This document shows, one piece after another, positions 21,986 to 35,191 of a stretch of DNA of 64,000 bases (positions within the stretch are counted from its first letter, which is position 1; every line of letters begins with the position of its first letter). Under the pieces are notes generated by a model, which worked only from the letters and a program-made list of their open reading frames with translations, was not told the DNA's origin and searched no databases. A program made the position numbers and the translations under genes. Source of the DNA: Episyrphus balteatus (Eukaryota; Arthropoda; Insecta; Diptera; Syrphidae); NCBI RefSeq assembly GCF_945859705.1, contig NC_079137.1, positions 75,352,277 to 75,416,276 on the forward strand, read 5' to 3'.

Positions 21986-23056
21986 AAAGTTTGCTCTCAA
22001 ACACAACCAAAACCAGTGGAAGAATAATAAAAGTAGGTGCTTGTGTAGTTTGTTCCAGAAATGCGATAGGAATATTTGTTTGATTGTACCTTGAAAAAAA
22101 AAAAAACAAATTTGGGTTTTTGAGTTTACATCGTAAGACCTTTTTATTTATAAATCTTCAAGATCCCAAGTTATTTTCAACACTTCTAAAACCAATAACT
22201 TTGAATCAGAAATAAATTTGAGTAGAGGTATCTAAAGAATCATAAAATCTACTCCTCATAACTCCTCAACAAAATGTTGCCAATTTTTCTTTAAACGATT
22301 CCTTGTAATTCCTTCTTCAGCTTCACTTTTTCCAATAACTTCTGTTTTCCTTCCAACAATTAGAGCAGGGTTTTTCCTTAACAATTCTGCAGTCGTCCAA
22401 TACTAAGGCGTAAATCTATTGAACTTATACGAGTCTTTCATCACCCATTGAGACTTACTCTAAGCTTTATAGTGTGCCTGTAAACCAACAATTGTATAGC
22501 GATTGCAGTAACTCTTCATTTAGTATTCATTGGCAAAACAATCCACAAAAACCCTCTTTTACTCTAATTTACAATCATTTTCAAGGATTAAACTTTCGAA
22601 ATTGTGTAAAGCATTTGTGTGTGCTATAGCCAATTGGCAAAATGTTGATCCGGCTTTTCGTTGCAATTCACACACACAGACTCTACTTGTTTATTGCTCC
22701 TATAACACACACTATCCTAATTCTGTATATTCGACGTTTATAAGTTCGTATTCGAAAATATATACGACACACAATGCAGTGCGTGTTTTTTGTTTGTTTG
22801 TGTATTTATATCGAATGGTTTTGTTTTTCGTCCTTTCCCACCAGCCACCAGCCACACAAGTTGAAATTTTATACTGATTTACCTAAATTGCCACAAACAC
22901 TTTGCCCACCCACCTTATTTTTTTTTTTGGTTAAATATCTCACCGTTACCGTTACATGGTGAAACACGGAATTTAGTCATTCATGCAATCGAACAGAACT
23001 AGCAACCAAAGACTTATTGATTGCATTTGATCACGTTACCCAATTGAATAACGGCA
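21986..23056. other. Non-coding stretch, nothing supported
   Basis: AT-rich sequence. A 115-codon plus-strand frame at 22530-22877 has no recognisable domain or signal and is treated as chance. Confidence 0.45.
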
Positions 23057-23070
23057 CTCTCTCTCTCTCT
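23057..23070 (+). repeat. (CT)7 microsatellite
   Basis: An uninterrupted CT run of seven units. Confidence 0.95.
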
Positions 23071-26000
23071 GTTGTGTTATGTAAAAGTCGAAAAAGGATA
23101 CTCCAGGATTTGTTTAGCGGAAAATCCCAATTTGTGAATGACCCAATTCAGAGTGCGGAATTGGTCACGAATCCTTGTTCATTTTTATACTAAATAGATG
23201 ATAAAAAGTTCAACTCAATCCCCTACTCCTACTTAGAATAAAATTCTATCCTAAGTCCAAAGTAAACAAACGAATATAACACAAAAACCTCCTAAAGCCC
23301 TCCGGATGCTTTTAAGGGTCACCACTCATCATTGCCAACGTACAGAAATGTTTATTTGTTTATATAGGCCACCCCAAAGTGGCACCCGGGCCCCGGGGTA
23401 GTCACCCTATTTTCACATCATCCCTCCATTTTCATTGTGTTTTTGTTTTGTTTTTATTCAGTGACGAGAGAGAGAGGATACGGAAACGGGGAGAAAAAGA
23501 AAAAAAAGGAACTAAATTTAACGGTAATAGAAGAAAAGTATCCACGAAATGGCAATTTGGGGGGATAATTTTTAAAGAGTGTTTGATTGGGGGTGAAATT
23601 GCTGTGTTGGGCTGTTTTACTGATGGCAGCGCCACAATAATGGTTGATCAGATAACTTTGAGATGTAAACGCGGTGTTGTAGGGAGAAGCCATAGCAGAA
23701 AAAAAACATACTCAAAAACACGCAAAAAGTCCTTGGAAATATTCAATAAAGGATTTTTTTTTTCTACCCTCGCACAATGTCACTTGTTTTGTGTTGGGTT
23801 ATTGTTGTTGTTGTTATTATTATTATTCACAGTAGAATACCTATATACAAGGGTGGAAGTGTAAATATGGAAAATTTCGCGGTTATGCTGGGTGTGATGG
23901 AAATTTAGGGAACTTGAGTGCTTCTTAAGAGCGATAAACGCTCCATTTATGTCGATTTAGCATATTTTCAGATGACACTGGGAGCATCATTATTAAGCAT
24001 CAGAGGCAATCGGGTAGCCTTTTGCTCCAACGACAGAACGAAAAAGCCTGTTTTTATAGTGAATGGGAGAATCAGCAGGAATGTAACAGTTATTTTCCAT
24101 AATTTGAGGAGGGATTATTATTTTTTATTGTTGGCTTGGGGTAAATTGTTATAAATGTGATGGAAAGTTTTTATTGGGGATCCTCCTAAGTGAAGTAATC
24201 TTAAAATATTTTTTTGTTCGAAAAGTAATTCGATAAAAGTACACTCAGCCATTTTTGTTTCGTTTCTGTTTTGCTTCTTTTGAGAATTAATGTCGATGGG
24301 AAAGATGAATAATAACTGATTGTAATCGAAGTTCAAAATTCGAAATTACGGTGAAAAAGAAGAATACTGAAATACACAAAACAAAAAAAAGTCGGGCAAA
24401 AGCCCGAGTTGGAATGGATTTTACCGCAACACAAAAGGGTTTCTGTGAATAAAACTTGCACAAATTCTTATTGCCGTTAGTTTGCGTTGCAGCCATTAAG
24501 TTTTGTTAAAGAAATTTATTAAGTCTTTAGTAGCACAGGCTTGATGCCTTGATTGGGAAAGGTGTGAGCAGTTGAAGATGAAATGTTTTTGTGTCGTTTT
24601 TTTTTCCGAGTAATCTTGCAACTTCGACAATGATCATTATTCCTTTTACCGAGTTTAGCTGCGTGCTCGTATATCGACCAGTGCCCGCAGTGATTATCTA
24701 TAACTATTAGGTACACTACCTTTAACAGGCCCGGATTTAGTTTGCCAGTTCTGTGAAAAGTGAGAGAGTTTGTCCAATCAACCGGAGAATATTTTTTGTG
24801 TATGTGGATAGACTCTCAGTCCGCATTTAAAGGCTCAGGTGGTAACTTTTTCCAAGACCGCCTTCATGTTTTTGCCTAGGACGGTTGGCCCCCCTACGAC
24901 TTTACCACCAGGTCTTCTGCATACTCAATTGCCTTCATTCCAGCTATTTCCAGTTTGATGAGAACTTCGTTCATGACATTATTTAGCAATAAGAGTGGTG
25001 ACATAACTCCACCCTGTGGTGTTTCGGAATATTTCGTAACTTAGCTATTACGTTATTTTGATTGAATAGTTTTGCATTTTAGCATAGATAAAGATATACT
25101 CCCAGTTGTGACATGATCAACTTAACCAATGAATTCATTTTATTGTTTAATAGTCCAGACAAAATAGACATAAAAAAGGACTTTTGATCCCCAAAAGTCC
25201 CATGTGTGCATAAAAAGTTATTCAAGTTCAAATGTCCAAAATTTAGACATCGCAGATAGGAGTATTGTCATCAAAAACCTAGCCATAATTATTTTTCGTG
25301 GTTTTTGTTATTATTTCTGTTTCAAATGAGTATTCTTACAAGAAAATACAATATAAACCTAGTTTTTGTTATTTTTATTTTTTTACCAAAAACTAAAAAA
25401 AAATGATTAATGGCCTGTACTCCGCCTGTCGACATTATTTTTCTCCAATTTTTTTGTTCATCCCTAATACGCAATTCTCAGTTTCTCTTCTCTCTTCCCC
25501 GACCTTAATTAAGATACACTAATAACATAAGTAAATTTAATTTAAAAAGTAGAAAACGTTGCATAAAGTAAGGAGTATTTTCTATCAAAAAGTGAAAAAC
25601 AAATTGACCCTCGATTCTCTAAAGAGCACTTAAGAGCACCCAATTTTTGTTGCATTGTGTTAAACAATATATTAACTAACTCATAAGTTTCAATTAATCG
25701 CAGAATAACGGGGTATACTAAAACAAAATCATTAAAATTCAAATAATAACTTACCAAAAATATCAAGTTTTGAGATACTAGTTCGAAGACCGAATTAAAA
25801 TAGAAAAAAACATCTAAGATTTTCAAAACTTTATTAATATCGTTAATAAATAACTGAAGACGAATTCTCCATTTTCAGAAAATCGACTTATGACCAGATT
25901 TTTACTGCAAATGTCCATATGTGCATCGTTTAGAAGATATCGTGATATTAAAATGCATCATATGTCGAAATCAACGGTTTTTTGCCTTTACCTCTTAAAC

Positions 26001-26520
26001 AATGAGTCCTTTCGAAAAGTTATTTTTGAAAAAAAACTGGTATTTATGCTCCTCTATATAAAAACATTTTTTGTTTTTTTTTTTTTAATAGGTAGGTACT
26101 CGTTCAAAAAAAAACAAAAATTTATATTCTGTCAAAACTCGAAAATTGCGAATTTTTGTACCTATAGCTTATAAAATATGAGTTTTTTGACATATATTTT
26201 TAACTCATTTCATAGACTATAAGGCTTTACACAAAATAGCTAAAGATATGCTTTAGTAACACTTATCGTTTTAAAAATAGTGCGCTCAAAAGAGTGGTAT
26301 ACATTGAAAATATCGTTTTTTGTCTGTTTTTGTCAAATTGGTAATGTTCTCTAAACAAATTTTCATAAAATCAGTTTTTATTTCTCAGAGCTGTAATTAA
26401 AAAAAAAATTGTTTAATTTGGGAAAAATCAAAAATAACTTTTTTTTCATACTTAAGTCTTCTTAAACGGAGTTTTAAAAATATATTTTAAATTTATTTTA
26501 TAGCCCATAATTATTAGGAT
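23071..26520. other. Non-coding stretch with simple repeats only
   Basis: It includes a TTG/TTA trinucleotide run at 23801-23827 and a short GC hairpin near 24391 (CGGGCAAAAGCCCG). A 161-codon frame at 23379-23864 is K/R and L rich with no domain I recognise. Confidence 0.45.
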
Positions 26521-29500
26521 GAACTACACTAGCGCAAAAAATTAAGGGAACAAAAAAAAAATCGTGATTTTTTTAGTGGTATTCGACAGGCTGTATCTCA
26601 GTAAAAAATGATTGCATCATGACAAAATAAAAAGCGTGTAAAAGCTCTATTCTTCTAGTTTTAGGATTAAATGTTAAAATATTTTCTTTCTAACGGTAAA
26701 ATAGCTAAATCGTTCAAACTGTTAAAAAACAAAAATTTTCCAATTTTTGTTTGTTTTTACTTTTCTCTTAAGAAAGTGGGAAAATTTTTTCTGAAAAAAT
26801 GATTATTATTTTTAGAAAGTCTATTTATTTGGCTTTAAGATTCATTTTGTTTCAAACTTCTACGATTTTTTTTAACTGCAATATAAGTCATCAAAGCAAA
26901 AACCATACTTTTGACTTTGACTATCAATATCTCAACAACGGATCACTGTACAGAATATTCAAGGACACATTTAAAAACTTCATTCAATTTTCTACAAAGA
27001 AATTAAGTTTGCTTTGTTAAACAAATTGTTTTCTTATTTTTTAGATTAATTTAGAAAAGCTATCAAAATAGGCATTTTTACGGTTTTTTAGAAAATTTAC
27101 CGCTATTTAATTTCTATGGGTGATAAGATTGAACTGAGGCTTAATTATTGAAGCTTAATATACCTGAAATAAATATGCAAAGTTTCAGACTTATTCATCA
27201 AGCTGTTTTTCTGTTATGAGGGTTTGAATTTTTGAGATGAGGTAAAACACCATATTTCTGCAGGTCTAAATGACTTACTTCTTTGAACTTTTTTATGACC
27301 AAAATCAAATTCTTTTGAGTTTATTTGAACACTTTATTGATAAATATCGTTTAAATTTGCTCTATGCAAATTATTTCTGGGTTGAATGTCTATTTTGACC
27401 GGACTATTAAGGCCCCTTACACATCTAGAAAACTGGCAAAGGTGTATTCTTTGTTTTTTTTTTTAGATACTACTAAAGTACAGTTTCTGAGGATCTAACT
27501 TTGAAGTAGGCGTATTGTGATGCGAGATTTAGAAACTATAATTTGGTAATGATATAAACTTTTTCAGACGTATTTCTAAATGAAACCCATAAAACAACCA
27601 CTTATCGAAATTAATTGCTATAATTAAAATTATTGAATAATATTTATGTAAATTAAGCCAACTATAACCATCATTTAAATTAAAACCTAAAGATAACATC
27701 ACACACCAATTAGTTATGCAAATGCCGTCAATATGATCATAAAACTTGCACTTAAACCTATTAAACTAATCAATTTCCATTTATATATGCAATAAACTAA
27801 AATTGCATTACTCAAAATCATACAGAACTCCTACCAATTGTTAATTACACCACCCATAGAGTCACGTTTTACCTGCAGATGTTGGAAATCTCCTCTCACC
27901 TAATTTCTAAATCATAAAAAACGTTGCTAAACCAATAAACAAGACCACCTCTTTATCATAGATATTGCCGAAAGCCATAACCACCTTTTTGTGTGTTTGA
28001 ACACACATCAAAAAAACTCAGCATGAAAATACCACAAATCAAATTTTGTAAATAAAACAATTTTTTTTTCAAACAAAAATTTATATTCCAAATCACTGCA
28101 CCAGACTTATGGGATAAATGTTCATTCCCTAAATCACATCATATGCAACAGATTTCTTGCCCCCCCTTCCAGCCAACTTGCAGCATCAATAATACAATTC
28201 TCTTCTCGAAATAGAAACTCCACCAGAAATCTGCTTAAGAAATTTTCTAAATAAATATTCTTTCCACCCAGCCTTTTCCCCCCAAAATCCAACCTAAGAG
28301 GCTTCCATATATAATAATTCATAATTCCCTGCATCTGTGAGTTTGGGGATTTGTTGTAGAGACTTTTATAGCCTACAACATGAGAGATGAACTGGTTGCC
28401 TCTGCCCCTCAATTTGCTAAGCACGAAATGCGTAAATCAAAGTGCTGCTGCTGCCTTTTGTCGGGTATCGGTTTCGGGTGTGAAGTGTGATCCTTTCGAA
28501 CCATTTATACGCCACTTTAATCCAAATTTTCTATCCAATTTAATAAATCAAAGAGGAAAAAAATAACAAAAAACCTCAAGAATTCTAGAGAAGTGCTGAA
28601 AAGATTCCGCAAATTTCATGAGAATTGTATAAAAATGGAGAAGCGAACAGAACTAACATAAACTCAAACTCCATAACGAAATGTTGTTATTGAAGAGAAA
28701 TTTGACAGTTGGGTGAAGTTGTCATAAATATCTTTGTCGAACATTTGTATAACAGTTAAACTGTCATTGACGCGATGTCATTTAATCCTTTTATTTCACA
28801 TTTTTTTGTTTGGGGGACAAAAAAGAAAACAAACATACCTCGGTTAGAGGAAATAAGAAATCATTTTAAATTTTTGTTTAAAAGAGAAAAAAAAACCTAG
28901 GGTGCATTATACATTTTTTACACTTTGTCTGGTTGTGTAGATTTATCTCTCCAAATGTCAAACCAAACATAATAAACGATAAACAATTTTTCAAATGTGA
29001 TGAATATTTTTTTGTTTGTTTGGTTGGTACTACGAGTATATTGTTTTTTTTTTTATTCTTGTTGTTTTGTTCCTGATTTTAAGAAGATAAATTGGGATTT
29101 ATAGAAGACACACAGAATGAATCATGACTCGGTTGGGGGAAGTGAGGTTTTGGGGGGAATAGGTGGTATAGATATAGAAATTAGACACCTAATTAAGCTG
29201 TTTGGAAGAGGGAATGAAAACAAGATTTTCTGCGTTTAATTGCTACCAAGAAATTGGGAGCTCTTTCGACGACGAACCTCTTCTATATGCTTCTGTAGGG
29301 AAATAATGTCTGCTTCTTTTTATATCGAAATGTATTACTGTAATTAAAAACGATATTATGTCGGATGGAAGAATTATGTGGTTGTAGGTTTTGATACTTT
29401 AGCGCGGGTTTAATGGCTTTCAATGAACACCTGAAGTTGGAAGTCTTTAAGAAGATTTAATGATAAAGTACGGAGTCATAATCATCTAAATGTGAAAGAT

Positions 29501-30869
29501 TGATGGTGTGGTTAATTTTAAGATTTAAGATCAACGTAAAGATGTTTTCGAAATGTCATTGTTACATTTGACAGTCATTCAATCTCGGTGAAATTGTGAA
29601 CAGTATTTTAGTATGAAATTTATACTTCATTTTAGAAAAGTTAAACCCGAATTAAACCCGAGTTTAATTTATATATGCCAAATACATTGATGGAGTTTGT
29701 TTTAGAAATATAAATAAAATAATAACAAAATTGAACAATAGGTGGCGCTGGAGTCAAATTATAGAAAACTGACTAAAATGACACATACATATTGATGACA
29801 TTTCTGAGTATACCAATTTCAACTGTACATTGGTAAGTTGGATACGCTTGAAAGCCCTCCAAAAAAAAATTCTACTAAAGGGAACCTCAAAGAAGAGGTC
29901 TTTAGGCACAGTGAAAGAGACAGACCGCAATTCCATAAAGCTTTTTTGCAAAATTTCAGTTTGATGGGCAGCAAAAGAGTAATAAGCTCCGAATAAAAAT
30001 TGAATTAAATAAAAAATAGTCTTTTCTTCGAGTACCTAACTACAGCCGAAGCATTGGCGCCGCCAAATGTGTTAACAAATTACGCCATTTTCTCCCGTTC
30101 CACTCTCGCGGCAAAAATTTCAATTCAAAATTAAAAATAAACTATTAGAGATACAAAAATCTTCTATAGCTTAATTGAAAGATAATAACCTAAAGCTTAA
30201 TACAAATGAAGGATTTTTAAAAATTCATTTAATAGGGTAAACAGGGGTAAAACGGAATGATAGATAGATGAGACTAATTTAAGAATAAATGCATTTAAGA
30301 AAAAATTCTTAAAAATTTTTAAACTAAGCTATAACGTTTTGTTTGAACGTTGTACACGTGTTGAGGCTATAACAAAATGATGATTTTGGGTAGGGACATT
30401 TTTTTTGACAATTCTAAAGGTGCCAGGTGAAAGATGAAGAAAAAAAAAATTAGGCGTCTAATAAAGATTTTTTTCCAACACTCTGCGTTTCGAAACATTA
30501 ATTTTTGAAAAACACCTTGTTTTTTAGGGGTATTTTTTGGTAGTTTTTGATTTTTAGCTTTTTTTTTGGAGAGTTCAAATAATCTCAAACTTATAGGACA
30601 TGTAGGTTTTGGCTTTATGCATACATGTGCAAAAAAAATTGGAATCGTTTAGTGAGTTTTGACTGAATAACGGAAGAAACAAATTTTTTAAAAACACGTT
30701 TTTTGACCGTTTTTAACCGATTTTCATCGTTTTTTCTTTTTATCTTTTTTTTCTTTAATAGATACAGGAATAAAGTATTTGGAGTAATGATCCAAAAAAA
30801 GATCCAATCACTGCTTTAACACAGCCAAGAGACAATTGAAGAGTTACAAATTATATATATATTTGGAGT
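26521..30869. other. AT-rich non-coding stretch, possible decayed transposon end
   Basis: ACTAGCGCAAAAAATTAAGG near 26528 resembles the terminus of some small insect DNA transposons, but I found no matching inverted end. The remainder shows no repeat shared with the rest of the window and no credible exon. Confidence 0.35.
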
Positions 30870-31513
30870 AATGATAGATAATGATTACGACTATATGTGT
30901 GCGAAGTTTCAATCATTTTCGTAAACACAGTTTTGAGATAACGGTAAAATAAAATTTTAGAATTCAACAGCTTATAACTTTTGACCAAGAGCAGATAGAA
31001 ATTTAATTAAACTTTTATGAGCATCGTGATACAATTACCTTTCATTTGGTATATCACACATAACGGATAGACTAACTACAAGCTACACAATGTTAAATCA
31101 AGAAACTTGCGAAAAACCTCAAAACACCAGTGGAGATCTGTTGCCCCCCGAACAGCCACCAGTGTGGGAAGTACCATAATCTCAGTCTGGAAATTGAATG
31201 GTGAAATAATAAACTTTCACATGGTATAAAAAATTTTATAAGTTGTCAAAAATAAAAATTGATTCCATAGCGTGAGAACATAAAAATAAATGCTTTTTTT
31301 GCTTTTTTTAATGAAATTTTATCGAGTTCAAAAAATTCTAGCTCTTTTTGTAGATGTCTTATAGACCTGATGGATATATATATTTTGAGCTAAGACAATA
31401 AGCTTTCAGATGGTATACAATTTTTTATAGGTTGTCAGGGAAAAAATGGAATTAATGACGTCAGAAAATAAAAAAATTATGTTTTTTTTTTTTGCTTTTT
31501 TTTATGAAAATGA
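30870..31513 (+). repeat. Dispersed repeat family R2, copy 2
   Basis: The copy shares ordered blocks with 1940-2770, including GAGATAACGGTAAAA, GTGGAGATCTGTTG, AATCTCAGTCTGGAAATT and the start of the 187-bp tandem unit (twice, at about 31206 and 31398). It is cut off at about 31514 by the inserted hairpin pair. Confidence 0.7.
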
Positions 31514-31518
31514 TTGCA

Positions 31519-31818
31519 CCGGCTCACAAAAAAAAAAAAAAGTGTCATGAACCAGAAACCAGACCTATCTTTCTATATGTTTTTGGGCACGCTGAATCCG
31601 AATTTGAAGTCCGTTTGGCCCCATCACCCTCCAGTTTTGAGCTGTGAGTGCATTTTGTTTGAATTTTTATGACTTTTTTGGAGTTTTTTGCATTTTTCTC
31701 AAAACTGAAGGGTGACCGGGCAAAACGGACTTGAAAATCGGATTCAGCGGTCCCAAAAACATATAGAAAGATAGGTCTGCTTCCTGGTACATGAAACTTT
31801 TTTTTTTGTGTGCCGGGT
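31519..31818. mobile_element. Hairpin transposon 1 (long terminal inverted repeats)
   Basis: It starts GGCTCACAAA and ends GTGTGCCGG. The arms (~105 bp) share GAACCAGAAACCAGACC, CTTTCTATATGTTTTTGGG, GCTGAATCCGAATTT, AAGTCCGTTTTGCCC and ACCCTCCAGTTTTGAG in inverted order. The short loop is AT-rich. The family resembles foldback MITEs. The 101-codon minus-strand frame across it is a by-product. Confidence 0.85.
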
Positions 31819-31847
31819 ATGACAGCGACATGTCGCGACAGTGCTAG

Positions 31848-32139
31848 CACACAAAAAAAAAATTGTATGAACCAGAAACCAGACCTATCTTTCTATATGT
31901 TTTTGGGACCGCTGAATCCGAATTTCAAGTCCGTTTTGCCCGGTCACCCTCCAGTTTTGAGAAAAGTGTAAAAAAGACCCCAAAAACTACCTTTTTTTGA
32001 GTTTCTTGCATATTACTCAAAACTGGAGGGGAACAGGGCCAAACGGACTTGAAATTCGGATTCAGCGGGTCCAAAAACATATAGAAAGATAGGTCTGGTT
32101 TCTGGTTCATGACACTTTTTTTTTTTTTTGTGTGCCGGT
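31848..32139. mobile_element. Hairpin transposon 2, sister of hairpin 1
   Basis: It begins GCACACAAAA and ends TGTGTGCCGG, with the same ~105-bp arms as hairpin 1. Only about 30 bp separates the two elements. That spacer holds a perfect 12-bp palindrome, GCGACATGTCGC, at 31825-31836. Four near-identical arms therefore alternate in orientation over 620 bp. Confidence 0.85.
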
Positions 32140-34207
32140 GTTGTTTTTAATAAATTATTTTTATACTTTTTGCGCATTGTAACAATTTAAAAATGGTTTA
32201 CTTGGCTTTTAAAATGCATAATTTTTTTTTGTAAGCTTTTAAAATAAAAAATTAATGTAATGAGAAAATAAAAAAGGTATTTTTTTAGCTTTTTCTTGTA
32301 AATTATGATTGTTTGAAATAAGTAAACGCTTCAAATGACGACGTTATCACGTAAAATCATCGTCCGTAAACCGGCTTTACAGACAACCTCTTTTTTCTCA
32401 GAAAAAAATACCTCTTTAGTTAAAGAAATAATTATGGCAAACAGTCATATTTCGGAATCTTCCAGAAAAAATATTTAGGTGCTCCAATAAGGCTAATTTC
32501 ACTTTATTACATTATATACGACTTGACCAAAATGCTACATTAAAAAGACCCACTCCCATCACCTGGCAATGTTATGTTGATGTAAATTGAAATTTCGATC
32601 TAGGACTTACAGCTCCATTAGAGTTTTACGGCCCCTCCTTATCACTCATAGCTCCCACGTACCAGCCACAAAAAGCAGCCATACACCAACAATAATAATA
32701 ATAATCCACACCATCATAAACCAAACACGAGAGGAAAGATTTGATAAATTTTCAATGGCGTGTTCCTTAATCTAAAACCTCTGCATCCCAACTTCCAACT
32801 TATATGACATGAAAACCTTTCTATATAAACCGACAGAGGGCGGACGTGCGGGCGGATTGCAACGGAAGCTATTTGGCCTGCATTAAACCAAGACCAAAAA
32901 TAATAATAAAAAAAAATAAAGTAAAACCCTAAGTGCCCTAAAGTAAGCGGCACCTAGCTTAATCGAGGAAGCGTGTGATTGCCGATAGCAAAATGGAAAT
33001 TCTTGAAAGTAATTTCCTTATGGGAGCTGCCCCAGGATGGTGGTGGTAATGTCACAAACCTTTATATACCTCTCACATTCCCTTAGGTATATAGCTACTT
33101 CAATTTTTTTTTCTGACGAAAAGTCCTTCTATGATAAGAGTGGTGAAGCATACATTCGTGGAATAAGGACCTTCCTTCAGTTGCATGAACAAGCACAAAC
33201 AAAGTAAATTTACGGTTTTATGCTTTGGCTGAGGAGATGATAAGCAAAGGACAAAAAATCCCCAGCCAGAACCACACCGTTAAGAGAGGTGAAATTTGGG
33301 TCAGTTAAGGATTTGCATGCATTTACGAGGACTCACCGACAACGTACGTGTAGGTCTTTGGTTTGGTTCGAGATTGGTCGTTATACAAGACTTGGTTGAG
33401 TTGTCAAAAAAAAAGAAAAGTTAAACCGGACAATAAAGCACGCGTCAGACTTTCATATAACAAAGAAGAAATAAAAAAACAGTGTATAAATCCACAGAAA
33501 AAGGTAAATCCATTCATCATTGTTACTACTTTTCGGAATAATGAAGAAACATAGAGACGGGACAAAAGCCAGAAAAATGTTGCCTTATTGTTATACGCCA
33601 TGGAAAAGGCTAACAGCTTTACAAAAGTTCACAAAAAAAAAAATAGAAGAGGATTTTCTTTTGAGGTTTAAAATTCACGTTACGACTCTAGTGCTGCAGG
33701 AGAAAGGATTTAAGTTTATTGATGGCGTGCAAAGGAGATGTATTTTGTATATGGTCACTTGCTGGCCCAGGTGACCAAAGGTGGAAGTCTTTTGTTTTTC
33801 AATTTGTTAACGAGATTTCTTTTTGTGTGTTGTGTTCTTTAAATCTGGGAAATACTGTTATTTATGATTCCTAGTTTGGTTTTAGGAAAATGCACTGCAG
33901 GGTGTTCTGGTAATACTTTGATAAATGTTCATAGGTTTTTGAAATAAAAGTCGAAAAAAAACGTTTCCTATACTTTGAATATTAGTTTGTTTTTTGAGAA
34001 AAAGTGAAAACTAAGGGACAGAACGCACGCAAAGTGACATCGTGAAATGAAAAGTAGAATTTTACAATATCTTAGGGGCCACATAGTCATCACCAGATCA
34101 ATTTACACTCACCGAAATAATCAATGATATTTATCGAAGCGAGTCGTAAAATTAACCACAACGGTCTGCTTTACTTTCCAGAAAATCTTTATCAAGAAAT
34201 TCGTACT
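32140..34207. other. Non-coding stretch with one microsatellite
   Basis: (AAT)5 lies at 32691-32705. No other repeat or exon is supported. Confidence 0.45.
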
Positions 34208-34500
34208 ACTTGTTCACAAAATACCAGTTTCAATAGCGATTTACTAATTTTGGCTGTTATTTACTACCAAAAGCTGCAATTTATCAACTTCTGCTACGAT
34301 TTAAATATTTTTCAGCTGTGATTAACCAGTTTCAGCTGTGCTTTTCCAATTTCCCTCGGGATTCAACAGAATTTCGGGTGGGATTTGTCGGGTTTCTGTG
34401 ATTCATGAGTTTCAGCTATGAATTACCAACTTCAAGAAGCTTCTGGGTTCTCCCGTGATTTCTTTTCCTTGGCTGCGATTTAACAGTTCGTGTCGCGTGC
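34208..34500 (+). repeat. Degenerate 20-bp minisatellite, array 3
   Basis: Same unit and orientation as array 1. The GCTGCGATT core variants start at 34234, 34253, 34273, 34293, 34315 and 34335. The array ends at the left boundary of the R1 copy at 34501. Confidence 0.75.
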
Positions 34501-35191
34501 AAAAAAGTGGGTCCCGGAAGTCCATCTGTCTACAGCTACAGCCTAAACGGATGGACCGATTGACTTCAAACTTGCTGTATAGTATTTTTTGGAGACTCTC
34601 CAGAGGTGTTTTTGAAATTTTGTTGGACCAAAAATAACAATAGGAACCTGTCATATACTAATTTCGGAAAAGTTTAATTTTCTCAAAAACGACTTTTTAG
34701 TTTTTAAACAGTATTTCAACGAAATGTTTTACAGGAAAGCATTTAGTAGATTTTGTAAAACACAAATCAAATCAAATTTTGAAAAAAATAATTTTTGGAT
34801 TTTTTTTTTTTTGAAAAATTAAATTTTCCAAAACGGGACATTGAATTTTTTAGAAATTTTGTTTTTAGATGTTGATTAGTGATTTTACAAAATGGCATAC
34901 CAGTTTTCCAAAAAAAAAATATTTATTAAAAATTAGTTTTTTTTTTTAAAACAGCTCTAACGATTTTGAAATTTTTCTAAAAATGCATCTTAATATATCA
35001 AATAAAACTGCATACTTTTTTGAAGGGCAATTTTATTTTAGATTTTGTTTTATTCCTTTGAAAAACAAAATAATTTAATTTTTTTTTTTTGTTTTTATTT
35101 TTATACATTTCCGAAGTTTCTATAAAAAAAAATCTTAAAAATTTAAGCAACTTGAACTCTAAGAGCAAGTTCGTGCGACCCAGTCGTGCAT
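34501..35191 (+). repeat. Dispersed repeat family R1, near full-length copy
   Basis: The order matches 5843-6571: AAAAAAGTGGGTCCCGGAAG at the left, CTACAGCCTAAACGGATGG, AACTCTAAGAGCAAGTTCG and CAGTCGTGCAT at the right. The length is 691 bp, compared with 729 bp for the earlier copy. No coding capacity is seen. Confidence 0.75.

Noticed and set aside
23379..23864. 161-codon plus-strand frame as a gene
   Set aside because: Composed of low-complexity K/R-rich and L-rich runs derived from simple repeats such as TTG/TTA. No domain is recognised.
24391..24404. GC hairpin CGGGCAAAAGCCCG as a terminator
   Set aside because: Intrinsic terminators are not expected in this eukaryotic context, and no transcription unit is evident here.
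26521..26600. Transposon end ACTAGCGCAAAAAATTAAGG
   Set aside because: It looks like a transposon terminus, but I found no inverted partner or target duplication, so the element boundaries cannot be supported.
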